Assembly (NCBI GenBank): GCA_014208095.1 | Contig: JACHMT010000004.1 | Location: 992,001 to 1,056,000, forward strand | Length of the DNA stretch: 64,000 bases | Direction of reading: 5' to 3' | Origin: Actinospineispora eucalypti | GTDB lineage: Bacteria > Actinomycetota > Actinomycetes > Mycobacteriales > Pseudonocardiaceae | Shown here: one piece after another, positions 43,547 through 51,359 of the stretch | How the letters are laid out: each line of letters opens with the position of its first letter | How positions within the stretch are numbered: position 1 is the first letter of the stretch | Made by a program: the position numbers and the translations under genes | Notes under the pieces: generated by a model | Databases searched by the model: none | Told to the model about the DNA's origin: nothing | The model's input: the letters and a program-made list of their open reading frames with translations, nothing else

Positions 43547-45195
43547 GGCGTGACCAGTTCGGACACGTGCGCGCGCAGCTCGGCCAGGCGCTCGGCGGCG
43601 CGTTCCCGGGCGGCGGGCAGCTCGTCCCGGCCGGCGACCGGCTCGGTCACCTCCAGGTAGGCCTTGAGCTTCGGCTCCGTGCCCGACGGGCGGACCACCG
43701 CGCGGCCCCGGGTGCCGTCGATCACCAGCACGTCCGGCGCCGGCCGGGTGACGCCGCTGGTCACCCGGCCCAGGCGGGCGACCACGTCGTCCCGGTCGGC
43801 CGGGGCGAGCGGGAAGGTCACCGCCTCGGTCAGGTGCAACCCGTGCGCCAGTGCCAGCTCGTCCAGCGCGTCCAGCAGGGACCCGCCCTCGGCCTTGCGG
43901 GTGGCCGCCAGGTCCGCGGCGAGCACGGCGGTGGCGATGCCGTCCTTGTCCCGCACGCCGTCCGGGTCCACGCAGTAGCCGAGCGCCTCCTCGAACCCGT
44001 AGACGAACCCCGGGTCGCCGCCTTCCGACTGGTCACCCGCGCGCACGATCCACTTGAATCCGGTCAGCGTCTCGGCGAACCGGGCACCGTGCGCGGCGGC
44101 GATCTCCCGCAGCTGCCGGGAGGAGGCCACCGTGGTGGCCACCAGCGGGTCCGGGTAGTACTCCCGGTCCAGGTTGGCCAGCAGGTGCTCGCCGAGCAGC
44201 GCGCCGGTCTCGTTGCCGGTGAGCATCCGCCAGCCGCCGTCGGCGGAGGGGTCCGGCACGCCCAGCGCGCAGCGGTCCGCGTCCGGGTCGAGGGCGACGG
44301 CCAGGTCGGCGTCGATGTAGCGGGCCAGCTCGAGCAGCGCGTCCGTTGCCCCGGGTTCCTCCGGGTTGGGGAAGGCCACCGTGGGGAACGCCGGGTTCGG
44401 CTCGGCCTGGCTGGGTACCAGCCGCACGTCGGTGAACCCGGCGGAGCGCAGCGCGCGCACCGCCACCGCGCCGCCCACGCCGTGCAGCGGGGTGAGCGCG
44501 ATGCGCAGGTTCCGGTCGGCGCCGAAGGGCAGCCGGGACACCCGGTCCAGGTAGTGCCAGACCAGGCCCTCCGGGTTGGTCTCGGGCACCGGGGTGAACG
44601 GGATGTCGGCGGCCGCCGGGGCGTCCGCGATGGCCGCCTCGATCTCCGCGTCCGCCGGCTCCACCAGCTGCGCGCCCTCGTCCGGGCCGCCCAGGAAGAC
44701 CTTGTAGCCGTTGTCGGTCGGCGGGTTGTGTGAGGCGGTGATCTGCACCCCGGCCACCGCCCGCCGCTGCCGCACCGCGTAGGCCAGCAGCGGCGTGGGC
44801 AGCGGGTCGGCCAGCGCGATCACGTCGAACCCGGCCCCGGCCAGCACCCCGGCCGCCGCGGCGGCGAACCGGGCCGAACCCAGGCGGGCGTCCCGGCCGA
44901 CCACCACCAGCCGGGCGCCGGCCCGCACCGCGTCCCGCTCGAGCAGCCAGGCGGCCAGTCCGGCGGTGGTCCGGCGCACCACGGCGATGTTCATCCCGGC
45001 GGGGCCGGCGCGCACCTTGCCGCGCAGCCCGGCGGTGCCGAAGCGCAGCGGCCCGGCCATCCGGTCGGCCAGCTCGTCCGGGTGCTCGCCGTCCAGCAGC
45101 CGGCGCAGCTCCTCGCGAGTGTTCGGGTCCGGGTCCTCGGCGATCCAGCGGAGCGCGGCGGCGTGCGTGTCGGGGTGCTCCTGGACCTCGGTCAT
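43543..45195 (-). CDS. Phosphohexomutase (phosphomannomutase/phosphoglucomutase-type)
   Basis: A 550-residue alpha-D-phosphohexomutase. The N-terminal PLRFGTAGLRGKVRAGPAGM, the phosphoserine loop AGVQITASHNPPTDNGYKVF, the metal loop VALDPDADRCALGVP, the sugar-binding GFEEALGYCVDPDGVRDKDG and the C-terminal phosphate loop AVVRPSGTEPKLKAYLEV are all present. Actinobacterial neighbours of punA of this type are often annotated PmmB; it may convert (deoxy)ribose-1-phosphate released by PunA as a phosphopentomutase-like activity, which is inference from context. The ATG at 45195 overlaps the punA stop (ATGA). Confidence 0.93.
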   Translation of the reverse strand: MTEVQEHPDTHAAALRWIAEDPDPNTREELRRLLDGEHPDELADRMAGPLRFGTAGLRGKVRAGPAGMNIAVVRRTTAGLAAWLLERDAVRAGARLVVVGRDARLGSARFAAAAAGVLAGAGFDVIALADPLPTPLLAYAVRQRRAVAGVQITASHNPPTDNGYKVFLGGPDEGAQLVEPADAEIEAAIADAPAAADIPFTPVPETNPEGLVWHYLDRVSRLPFGADRNLRIALTPLHGVGGAVAVRALRSAGFTDVRLVPSQAEPNPAFPTVAFPNPEEPGATDALLELARYIDADLAVALDPDADRCALGVPDPSADGGWRMLTGNETGALLGEHLLANLDREYYPDPLVATTVASSRQLREIAAAHGARFAETLTGFKWIVRAGDQSEGGDPGFVYGFEEALGYCVDPDGVRDKDGIATAVLAADLAATRKAEGGSLLDALDELALAHGLHLTEAVTFPLAPADRDDVVARLGRVTSGVTRPAPDVLVIDGTRGRAVVRPSGTEPKLKAYLEVTEPVAGRDELPAARERAAERLAELRAHVSELVTP

Positions 45196-45986
45196 GCCGA
45201 GGCCACCACCTCGCGCAGCAACGCGCCCATCCGGGCGGCGGCCGCATTGCCGGCGTCGATGACCTCCTGGTGGTTCAGCGGCTGGCCGGTGAGACCGGCT
45301 GCCAGGTTGGTCACCAGTGACACTCCCAGCACCTCCAAGCCGGCCGCGCGCGCGGCGATCGCCTCCAACACGGTGGACATGCCCACCAGGTCCGCACCCA
45401 TGCCGCGCAGCATGCGGATCTCCGCCGGGGTCTCGAAGTGCGGCCCCGGCAGACCCGCGTACACGCCTTCGACCAGCGTCGGGTCGATGCTCCTGGCCAG
45501 CTCGCGCAGCCGGGGGGAGTACAGGTCGGTGAGGTCCACGAACCGGGCGCCGACCAGCGGCGACCGCGCGGTCAGGTTCAGGTGGTCGGAGATGAGCACC
45601 GGCTGGCCGACGGCCAGCCCCTCCGTGATGCCGCCCGCCGCGTTGGTCAGCACGACCCGCCGGCAGCCGGACGCGGCCGCCGTGCGCACCGCGTGCGCCA
45701 CCGCCGCCTCGCCGTGGCCCTCGTAGAGGTGGGTGCGGCCGAGAAGCACCATGGCCTTTGTGTCGCCCAGGGCCAGCGAACGGATCGTGCCGCCGTGCCC
45801 GGCGGCGGCGGGCCGGGTGAACCCGGGCAGCTCGGCCATCTTGACCTCGGCGCGCGCCTGCCCCATCGCGTCCGCCGCCGGCCGCCAGCCCGAACCGAGC
45901 ACCACGGCCACCTCGTGTTCCGGCCATCCGGTGCGCTCGGCGAGCGCCTCGGCGGCCTGGGCGGCCAGGGTGTCCGGGTCGGTCAT
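45192..45986 (-). CDS. punA: Purine nucleoside phosphorylase
   Basis: A 264-residue trimeric-type purine nucleoside phosphorylase, cleaving (deoxy)inosine and (deoxy)guanosine with phosphate. Motifs: VAVVLGSGWRPAADAMGQ (phosphate Ser), VLLGRTHLYEGHGEAAVAHA, VVLTNAAGGITEGLAVGQPV, GVYAGLPGPHFETPAEIRML, GADLVGMSTVLEAIAARAAG and VSLVTNLAAGLTGQPLNHQE. The Asn of the last motif is the purine-selective residue. It overlaps the kinase stop upstream and the mutase start downstream by four bases each. With add it forms the adenosine-inosine-hypoxanthine route. Confidence 0.96.
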   Translation of the reverse strand: MTDPDTLAAQAAEALAERTGWPEHEVAVVLGSGWRPAADAMGQARAEVKMAELPGFTRPAAAGHGGTIRSLALGDTKAMVLLGRTHLYEGHGEAAVAHAVRTAAASGCRRVVLTNAAGGITEGLAVGQPVLISDHLNLTARSPLVGARFVDLTDLYSPRLRELARSIDPTLVEGVYAGLPGPHFETPAEIRMLRGMGADLVGMSTVLEAIAARAAGLEVLGVSLVTNLAAGLTGQPLNHQEVIDAGNAAAARMGALLREVVASA

Positions 45987-48031
45987 GACTGGAACTTCTG
46001 CGTGATCGTGTTGAACAGGGTGAGCGGGTTGGCGCCCGCGCGGTCCGCCGGCACGGTCAGCCGGATCACCCAGACGTCGTTTCCGGCCTGGTTCACCTGT
46101 GCGTAGGTCATCCGGCTGGACTGGCCGCCCGGGCCGGTCAGGTCGGTCCGGTAGCGCACCCGGTTGCCGGACTCCTCCAGCTTGGTGACGCTCGCCACAC
46201 CCAGCTTGGCGGTGGTCAACGTGCCCAGGAAGTCGGCCGGCTTGGCCGGGTTGGTGCGGGTGCCGGCCAGCTTTTCGAAGCTGATCTCCCGGGAGCCGTC
46301 CGGGCTGATGAACCGCACCGACAGCGCCTCGCCCTCCACCGGCACCCGGTACTCCTCCCAGCCCGCCGGAACGGCGGCGGTGAAGTTCTGTGCGCCGGTG
46401 CCGTAGCGGCCGGTGTCCGCGTGCGTGGTGAGCTGCGGGTTCGCCCCGTTGCCCGCCGGGCTGGACACCGTGGTGGTGAGCACCGGCTGGCCGACCAGCA
46501 CCCGGGTGCTGGACCAGCCCAGCGCGGCGCCGGCCAGCACCGCGACCGCGCCGGCCAGCGCCAGCGGAACCGCCCACTTGCCGCTCAGCGAGGCGGTGGC
46601 CGGGGGCGGTGGCGGGGCGGCCCTCGACATCGGGGGCCGCTGCGGCGGGGCGGCCTGCCAGCTGGGCCGGCGGCCGGTGCCCTGCGTGCCCCCGGCGGCC
46701 GCCGCCCCGGCGGGCCCGCCGTACGTGCCGGCCGCGCCGTAGGTACCGGCGGTGCCCGGGCCGGCGCCGTAGGTGCCCGCCGCGCCGTACCCGCCGGTGG
46801 TGCCCGGCGCACCGGTTGCGCCCGGCGCACCGGTGGTGCCGTAGGTGCCGGAAACCGGGTCGGCCGGCCGGGGCCTCGGCGCCGGCGGCGGCGCCGGCGA
46901 CGGGGTCGGGGCGGGGGTCGGGTGCGGCCGGGGCGCGCCGGGCAGTGGGCCGGGGTCGTCGGCCAGTGGCGCGGGGGTCCCGGTCGGGTGCGCGCCCCAC
47001 TGCCCGGACGCGTCGGCGTGCGGGCTCGCCCCGGTGCCGGCCGGGCCGGGCGGCGCGGCGGCGGGCGGAGGGGTGACGGCGGGGCCGGCCCCGCTGCCGT
47101 TCGCCGTGGAACGGCCCGAGATCGGCCGCAGCGGCGGGGTGGCCGTGGTGTACGCGTCCACCGAGCCCGGGAACAGCGGGTCGTCCGGGTCGGCCAGCAG
47201 CGGGCGCAGGTAGTGCCGGACGTCGGCCAGCGACATCCGCTGGTCCGGGTCCTTCACCATGAGCGCGGCGATGACCTCGGCCAGCGAGCCGCCGACGTGC
47301 ACCTTCGGCACCTCGCCGTGCACCACCGCGGTGACCGTCTTCACCGGGTCGCCGTCCACGTCGTACGGCGGCCGGGCCTCCAGGGCGGCGAACAGGGTCG
47401 CGCCCAGCCCCCACAGGTCGGCGGCCGGGGTGACCGGCTGGCCGGCGGCCACCTCGGGGGAGATGTACGCGGGCGACCCGAGCACCAGGCCGGTCTGGGT
47501 CATGGTGACGTCATTGCTCTTGCGCGCGATGCCGAAGTCGGTGAGCTTGATCCGCCCGTCGTGGGCGACCAGTACGTTGCCCGGCTTCACGTCCCGGTGG
47601 GTGATCCCGGCGCGGTGCGCGGCCTGCAGCGCGGCCGCCGTGGCCAGGCCGACCGATGCGGCCTGGCTGATGGTCAGCCGGCCCTGGTCCCCGATCACCT
47701 CGGAAAGGTTGCGGCTGGGCAGCAGCTCCATCACCACGAACGGGTCGCCGGAGACGTCGACCACGTCGAAGAGGGTGATGACGTTGGGGTGGGAGAGACC
47801 GCCGAGGGTGCGGGCCTCGCGCATCATCCGCTCGCGCATCGAGGCGATCTCGCCCCTGGGCACGCCCGGCGGCACCTTCAGCTCCTTGACCGCGACCGCC
47901 CGGTGCAGCACTTCGTCGTACCCCGACCACACGGTGCCCATCGCGCCCGCGCCCAGCGGCTCGGTCAGCCGGTACCGGCCCGCGATGCGGCGCGGCTCGG
48001 TCCCCTCGGTGGTGGACTCGGATGCCGACAT
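45983..48031 (-). CDS. Transmembrane serine/threonine protein kinase
   Basis: A 682-residue Hanks-type kinase. The kinase domain (about 19-275) has the glycine loop LTEPLGAGAMGTVWSGYDE, the VAVKEL lysine, HRDVKPGNVLVAHDG (catalytic loop), LTDFGIARKS and SPAYISPEVAAGQPVTPAAD. A Pro/Gly-rich linker (about 290-480) contains GxxGxYG-type repeats (GAAGTYGAGPGTAGTYGAAG). One transmembrane helix (WAVPLALAGAVAVLAGAALG) precedes an extracellular ~160-residue domain without PASTA repeats. The ATG at 48031 is nearer a usable site than the one at 48040. It overlaps punA, so signalling and purine salvage are co-expressed. Confidence 0.94.
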   Translation of the reverse strand: MSASESTTEGTEPRRIAGRYRLTEPLGAGAMGTVWSGYDEVLHRAVAVKELKVPPGVPRGEIASMRERMMREARTLGGLSHPNVITLFDVVDVSGDPFVVMELLPSRNLSEVIGDQGRLTISQAASVGLATAAALQAAHRAGITHRDVKPGNVLVAHDGRIKLTDFGIARKSNDVTMTQTGLVLGSPAYISPEVAAGQPVTPAADLWGLGATLFAALEARPPYDVDGDPVKTVTAVVHGEVPKVHVGGSLAEVIAALMVKDPDQRMSLADVRHYLRPLLADPDDPLFPGSVDAYTTATPPLRPISGRSTANGSGAGPAVTPPPAAAPPGPAGTGASPHADASGQWGAHPTGTPAPLADDPGPLPGAPRPHPTPAPTPSPAPPPAPRPRPADPVSGTYGTTGAPGATGAPGTTGGYGAAGTYGAGPGTAGTYGAAGTYGGPAGAAAAGGTQGTGRRPSWQAAPPQRPPMSRAAPPPPPATASLSGKWAVPLALAGAVAVLAGAALGWSSTRVLVGQPVLTTTVSSPAGNGANPQLTTHADTGRYGTGAQNFTAAVPAGWEEYRVPVEGEALSVRFISPDGSREISFEKLAGTRTNPAKPADFLGTLTTAKLGVASVTKLEESGNRVRYRTDLTGPGGQSSRMTYAQVNQAGNDVWVIRLTVPADRAGANPLTLFNTITQKFQS

Positions 48032-48040
48032 GCCTGCCAT

Positions 48041-48435
48041 TCTCCCGATTCGGTTAACTCGCCCGCACGTGGTGCCATGGTTTCCCCATCGCGGCCGTTC
48101 GGAGTAGCGTTTTTTCAGTCGGACGGCGCAGCCCCGACAAGATATAGCGAACGTCGTCGCCGAACGTCCGCTCAGCGGTGGTGAGCGGGGTCACAGCCGT
48201 TCAACCCTTGCAAAAGTACCGGTTGTCCTGACCGCTCTGCCGCCCGCAGCACCTCGCTAGCACTTGAGCGCGCGAAAGTCGATAACCGGCCGAACCGGGA
48301 TTTGAGGGCACTCAGTTGGGGCACCATACGTATCAGCGACGACGGTCTGGATGCTTCCCCCGCGCTCACGAGGTAGCGATCCGTCACCCGGGCTGAGGTC
48401 GTCGGGAACGACGAACGAATCGGTGGTGGTACCCG
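48041..48435. other. Divergent intergenic region without a gene
   Basis: This 395-bp gap lies between the divergent kinase and amidohydrolase genes and must hold both promoters. I see mildly AT-rich patches (TTTTTTCAGTCGGACG near 48110, GATATAGCGAACGTCG near 48140, ACCATACGTATCAG near 48324) and a short GAACGTC/CGAACGTCC repetition, but no convincing open frame, terminator, riboswitch or RNA gene. Confidence 0.6.
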
Positions 48436-49686
48436 GTGTCTGTGCTCGACGCGCGCACCGAACTGCTGGCGGCTCACGCCCTGGGGCCGGCCGAGCCGGT
48501 GACCGACATCGGCCACGGCAAGGGCCCCAGGTGGTTGGACGGCTGGCTGTCCGCGCACAATCGTGAACTGGTGACCTGGCGGCGCACGCTGCATGCGCAC
48601 CCCGAGCTCGCCCGGCAGGAGCGACTCAGCACCTCGATGGTGGCCGCGCGGCTGCGCGCGGCCGGGTTGAAGCCCCGGGTACGGCCGGACGGATGCGGCC
48701 TGATCTGCGACATCGGCTCCGGCGACCACTGCGTCGCGCTGCGGGCCGACCTGGACGCGCTGCCGCTGCGCGAGGAGACCGAGCTGAGCTTCGCGTCCAG
48801 CGTGGACGGCGTGATGCACGCCTGCGGGCACGACGCCCACACCGCGATGCTGCTCGGCGCCGGACTCGCGCTGGCCCAGGCGCCGGCGCTGCCCGGCCGG
48901 GTCCGGCTGATCTTCCAGCCGGCCGAGGAGGTCCAGCCCGGCGGCGCGCTGGACATGGTGGCCGAGGGCGTGCTCGAGGACGTCGAGCGGATCTTCGCGT
49001 TGCACTGTGACCCCCGGCTGCCGGTTGGTCAGCTGGGCACCAAGGTCGGCCCGATCACCTCGGCCTGCGACCTGGTGGAGGTGCGGCTCACCTCGCCCGG
49101 CGGGCACACCTCCCGCCCGCACCTGACCGCCGACCTGGTGAACGCATTGGGTGTGCTGATCACCCAGCTGCCCTCGCTGCTGTCGCGGCGGGTGGACCCG
49201 CGCTCCGGCACCGTGCTGGTGTGGGGTGCGGTCGAGGCCGGCCAGGCGGCCAACGCGGTGCCCCAGGCGGGGCTGCTGCGCGGGACCCTGCGCACCGGCG
49301 ACCACAGGATCTGGACCGAGCTGGAGCCGTTGGTCCGCTCGCTGGTCACCTCGCTGCTCGCGCCGCTCGGCGTCGGCTATGTCCTGGACCACACCCGCGG
49401 CGTCCCGCCGGTGTTCAACGAGGCCCTGTCGGCCGGCCTCCTACGCGACGCCGCCGTGGCCGCCCTGGGCCCCGACGGTGCGACCAGCACCGAGCAGTCC
49501 AGCGGCGGCGAGGACTTCGCCTGGTACCTGGAGGACGTCCCCGGCGCAATGGGCCGCCTGGGAGTCTGGTCCGGCGTAGGCCCCCACCGCGACCTGCACC
49601 AGCCCACCTTCGACCTGGACGAACGCGCCCTCCCCGTAGGCGTCCGAGTCCTAGTCCACGCCGCCCTAGCCAGCCTCGCCGCCTAA
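48436..49686 (+). CDS. M20-family amidohydrolase (amino-acid deacylase/hippurate hydrolase type)
   Basis: A 416-residue M20D metallohydrolase, typically releasing an amino acid from an N-acyl or indole-acetyl conjugate. Metal-binding and catalytic stretches: WRRTLHAHPELARQERLSTS, VALRADLDALPLREET, GVMHACGHDAHTAMLLGAGL, RLIFQPAEEVQPGGALDMVA (catalytic Glu-Glu) and SSGGEDFAWYLEDVPGAMG. The lid domain lies between about 210 and 320 (SPGGHTSRPHLTADLVNALG). No signal peptide. The GTG at 48436 starts MSVLDARTELLAAHALGPAE. The exact substrate is open. Confidence 0.92.
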   Translation: MSVLDARTELLAAHALGPAEPVTDIGHGKGPRWLDGWLSAHNRELVTWRRTLHAHPELARQERLSTSMVAARLRAAGLKPRVRPDGCGLICDIGSGDHCVALRADLDALPLREETELSFASSVDGVMHACGHDAHTAMLLGAGLALAQAPALPGRVRLIFQPAEEVQPGGALDMVAEGVLEDVERIFALHCDPRLPVGQLGTKVGPITSACDLVEVRLTSPGGHTSRPHLTADLVNALGVLITQLPSLLSRRVDPRSGTVLVWGAVEAGQAANAVPQAGLLRGTLRTGDHRIWTELEPLVRSLVTSLLAPLGVGYVLDHTRGVPPVFNEALSAGLLRDAAVAALGPDGATSTEQSSGGEDFAWYLEDVPGAMGRLGVWSGVGPHRDLHQPTFDLDERALPVGVRVLVHAALASLAA

Positions 49687-49705
49687 CCACCTCACCTCAC
49701 CGCGC

Positions 49706-49771
49706 CATATCGCGGGTTTCACCAGGTCATATCGCGGGTTGCGTCGGGCTGTGTCGCGCGTTCACTCGATG
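49706..49771 (+). repeat. 22-bp tandem array (family C), left arm
   Basis: Three contiguous units with a 22-bp period: CATATCGCGGGTTTCACC then AGGT, CATATCGCGGGTTGCGTC then GGGC, and a degenerate TGTGTCGCGCGTTCACTC then GATG. It begins 19 bp past the amidohydrolase stop. The right arm at 50769-50852 is inverted. Confidence 0.9.
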
Positions 49772-49779
49772 ATGCCGAC

Positions 49780-49806
49780 TTATCCACAGGGGCGCAGTTG
49801 TCCACA
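49780..49806 (+). promoter_or_regulatory. Paired DnaA-box-like nonamers in the cassette C leader
   Basis: TTATCCACA (49780-49788) and TTGTCCACA (49798-49806) both match the actinobacterial DnaA box TT(A/G)TCCACA. They lie in the gene's direction, 18 bp apart, and the second ends 52 bp before the ATG. The other cassette has the same two sequences with the same spacings but in swapped order. Confidence 0.8.
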
Positions 49807-49858
49807 TGCCCGCGGATGACTTGCCCGGGCGACCCGGGGCCGGCGCGATCCTGGGCGC

Positions 49859-50790
49859 ATGGATGCTCCGTTGGACCGACATGGCGCCTACCTTCGATCC
49901 GATCTGTTGGAGCGCCTCGGCCGACATCGGTTGGAATCGGAGGTACGGGACGGACTGCTGGTGCGCATGGGCCGGGTGTGCTGGTGGACGCCCGCCGTGC
50001 GCTCGATGTGCCCACCAGGGCAGCCGCTGCCCTGCTCGCGCACGGCCGGCGCGCGGTCATCACCGGCCCCACGGCGGCCTGGCTGCACGGCTGCACCGCG
50101 ATCGACTCGCGGGCCACCCATGTCATGGTGTTGTACGGTCACCCGTCTCGGAGCCGAGGTGGGCTGGTGGTGCACAACGCGCCGTTCCCGAGTCCGGATG
50201 ACATCGTCGAGCTTGCCGGGCTGCGTGTCTTCTGCCTGGAGCGAGTGATCTCGGACCTGCTCTGCACGGCGCGACCGCGCGACGCCATCGCGGTGGTCGA
50301 TCAAGCCCTGCGCCTGTGCGACGGGCCCGGACAGGAGCGGCTCCGTGCGCGACTGGCCGAGCGGTTGACCGAACGCCCGGACCGGCGGGGTACCCGGCGC
50401 GCGGCGCAGCTGCTCGACCTCGCAACCGGGCGGGCGGAGTCTCCGCCGGAGAGCTGGTTGTTGCTCGAAGTGGTTCGCCTCGGTTTCCCGCCACCGGCCG
50501 CGAACCTGCCGGTCCGTTCACCGGCCGGTGAGGAGGTGTACCGCCTGGATCTGGCGTGGGAAGGGCCGCGGATCGCGCTGGAGTACAACGGCCACGCGGT
50601 ACACGCTGGTCGGGAGGCGGAGGATGAGCGGCGCGCGGAGGACCTCAGGCGGCGCGGCTGGCTCGTCATCTTCGTGACCAGCGAAGATCTGGCCGACAGC
50701 CGGCGACTCGAGCGGGAGTTGCGCGCCGCGTTCGCCCGGCGTGGGTGCGGCTCGTGGTCTACCGGCGAGGGAACCCGCGATATGGCCTGA
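49859..50790 (+). pseudogene. AbiEi-like wHTH / DUF559 protein gene, frameshifted
   Basis: The N-terminus MDAPLDRHGAYLRSDLLERL (frame starting at the ATG 49859) runs to about 49978; the rest of the protein, from LVDARRALDVPTRAAAALLA on, is one frame earlier. Alignment with the intact paralogue at 58182 (LHGAYRQRELVDRVGRY; LLTRAAAAQLL) shows one missing base near 49979-49981. The second frame is otherwise intact: TGRAESPPESWLLLEVVRL, then the DUF559 nuclease-like core YRLDLAWEGPRIALEYNGHA (Asp, Glu-x-Asn) and RRAEDLRRRGWLVIFVTSED. The last residues GTRDMA and the stop come from the right-hand 22-bp array. Either a recent pseudogene or a sequencing error. Confidence 0.8.
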
Positions 50791-50852
50791 GGGGACCCGC
50801 GACATGGCCCGGTGAAACCCGCGACATGGCCTGGGGGGACCCGCGATATGGG
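50769..50852 (-). repeat. 22-bp tandem array (family C), right arm, inverted
   Basis: Four units with a 22-bp period on the minus strand: CATATCGCGGGTCCCCCC, CATGTCGCGGGTTTCACC, CATGTCGCGGGTCCCCTC and CATATCGCGGGTTCCCTC, each plus four bases. The AbiEi-like frame ends within the innermost unit, and the array abuts the stop codon of the convergent gene at 50853. Confidence 0.92.
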
Positions 50853-51305
50853 TTAGGGGCCTACTTTGCGGGAGGGGCGGGTGCGGAGGGCTTGGACGTA
50901 GTCGTCGGGGGCGCCGGCCTGTTCGGCGGCGTCGGCCATTACGCCCAGGTAGCGGGCGCTGGGGAGGCCGCCTTCGTAGGCGTCCAGGACGTAGAGCCAG
51001 GCCAGCTCGGTGCCCTGCAGGGTGTGCACGCGCAGCCGGAGCTTCTTGTGCAGGCCCAGCTCGCCGCCTTCCCAGCGGTCGAGTACGGCGACGTCGTGAT
51101 CGGTGACGTCGTAGAGGACCACGAAGACCTGCGAGGTTTCGTCCTCGACGACCGTGGCGAGCGCGCCTTCCGGGCCGTAGTCCTCGCCGCCGAAGGTGAG
51201 CCGCCAGCCCATCAGCCAGCCGGTTCCGGCCATCGGCGAGTGTGGGCATCGCTCTTTCATCTGGGCGGGATCCATGTTGGACCCATAGGCGGCGTAGAGC
51301 GACAC
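50853..51305 (-). CDS. Gamma-glutamylcyclotransferase-like protein
   Basis: A 150-residue GGCT-fold protein: the substrate loop YAAYGSNMDPAQMKERCPHS, the strands WRLTFGGEDYGPEGALATVV, VFVVLYDVTDHDVAVLDRWE with the catalytic-type acidic residues, and HKKLRLRVHTLQGTELAWLY. Family enzymes cyclise gamma-glutamyl amines to 5-oxoproline. As actinobacteria use mycothiol, the substrate may differ. The GTG at 51305 starts MSLYAAYGSNM. It is divergent from lpdA with a 54-bp gap, and its 3' end abuts cassette C. Confidence 0.9.
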   Translation of the reverse strand: MSLYAAYGSNMDPAQMKERCPHSPMAGTGWLMGWRLTFGGEDYGPEGALATVVEDETSQVFVVLYDVTDHDVAVLDRWEGGELGLHKKLRLRVHTLQGTELAWLYVLDAYEGGLPSARYLGVMADAAEQAGAPDDYVQALRTRPSRKVGP

Positions 51306-51359
51306 GCCGACAGCCTAGTGTCTACCTGTGACGGGCCAGCGGGAGGGGAGCGCACGACG

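Larger units (their letters stand above)
49706..50852. mobile_element. Cassette C: inverted 22-bp arrays around a broken AbiEi-like/DUF559 gene
   Basis: A 1.15-kb unit filling the gap between two convergent genes. Order: left array of three 22-bp units, 8 bp, two DnaA-box-like nonamers 18 bp apart, 52 bp, the ATG of a frameshifted AbiEi-like/DUF559 gene, and a right array of four inverted units in which the gene ends. The same order and spacings recur in the cassette at 58101-59327, although the 22-bp unit sequence is different. There is no transposase and no clear target duplication. The minus-strand gamma-glutamylcyclotransferase stop touches the right end. Confidence 0.7.

Noticed and set aside
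49780..49806. Replication origin
   Set aside because: Only two DnaA-box-like nonamers per site, no AT-rich unwinding region and no dnaA/dnaN/rpmH neighbours; the same pair in both cassettes points to a cassette feature.
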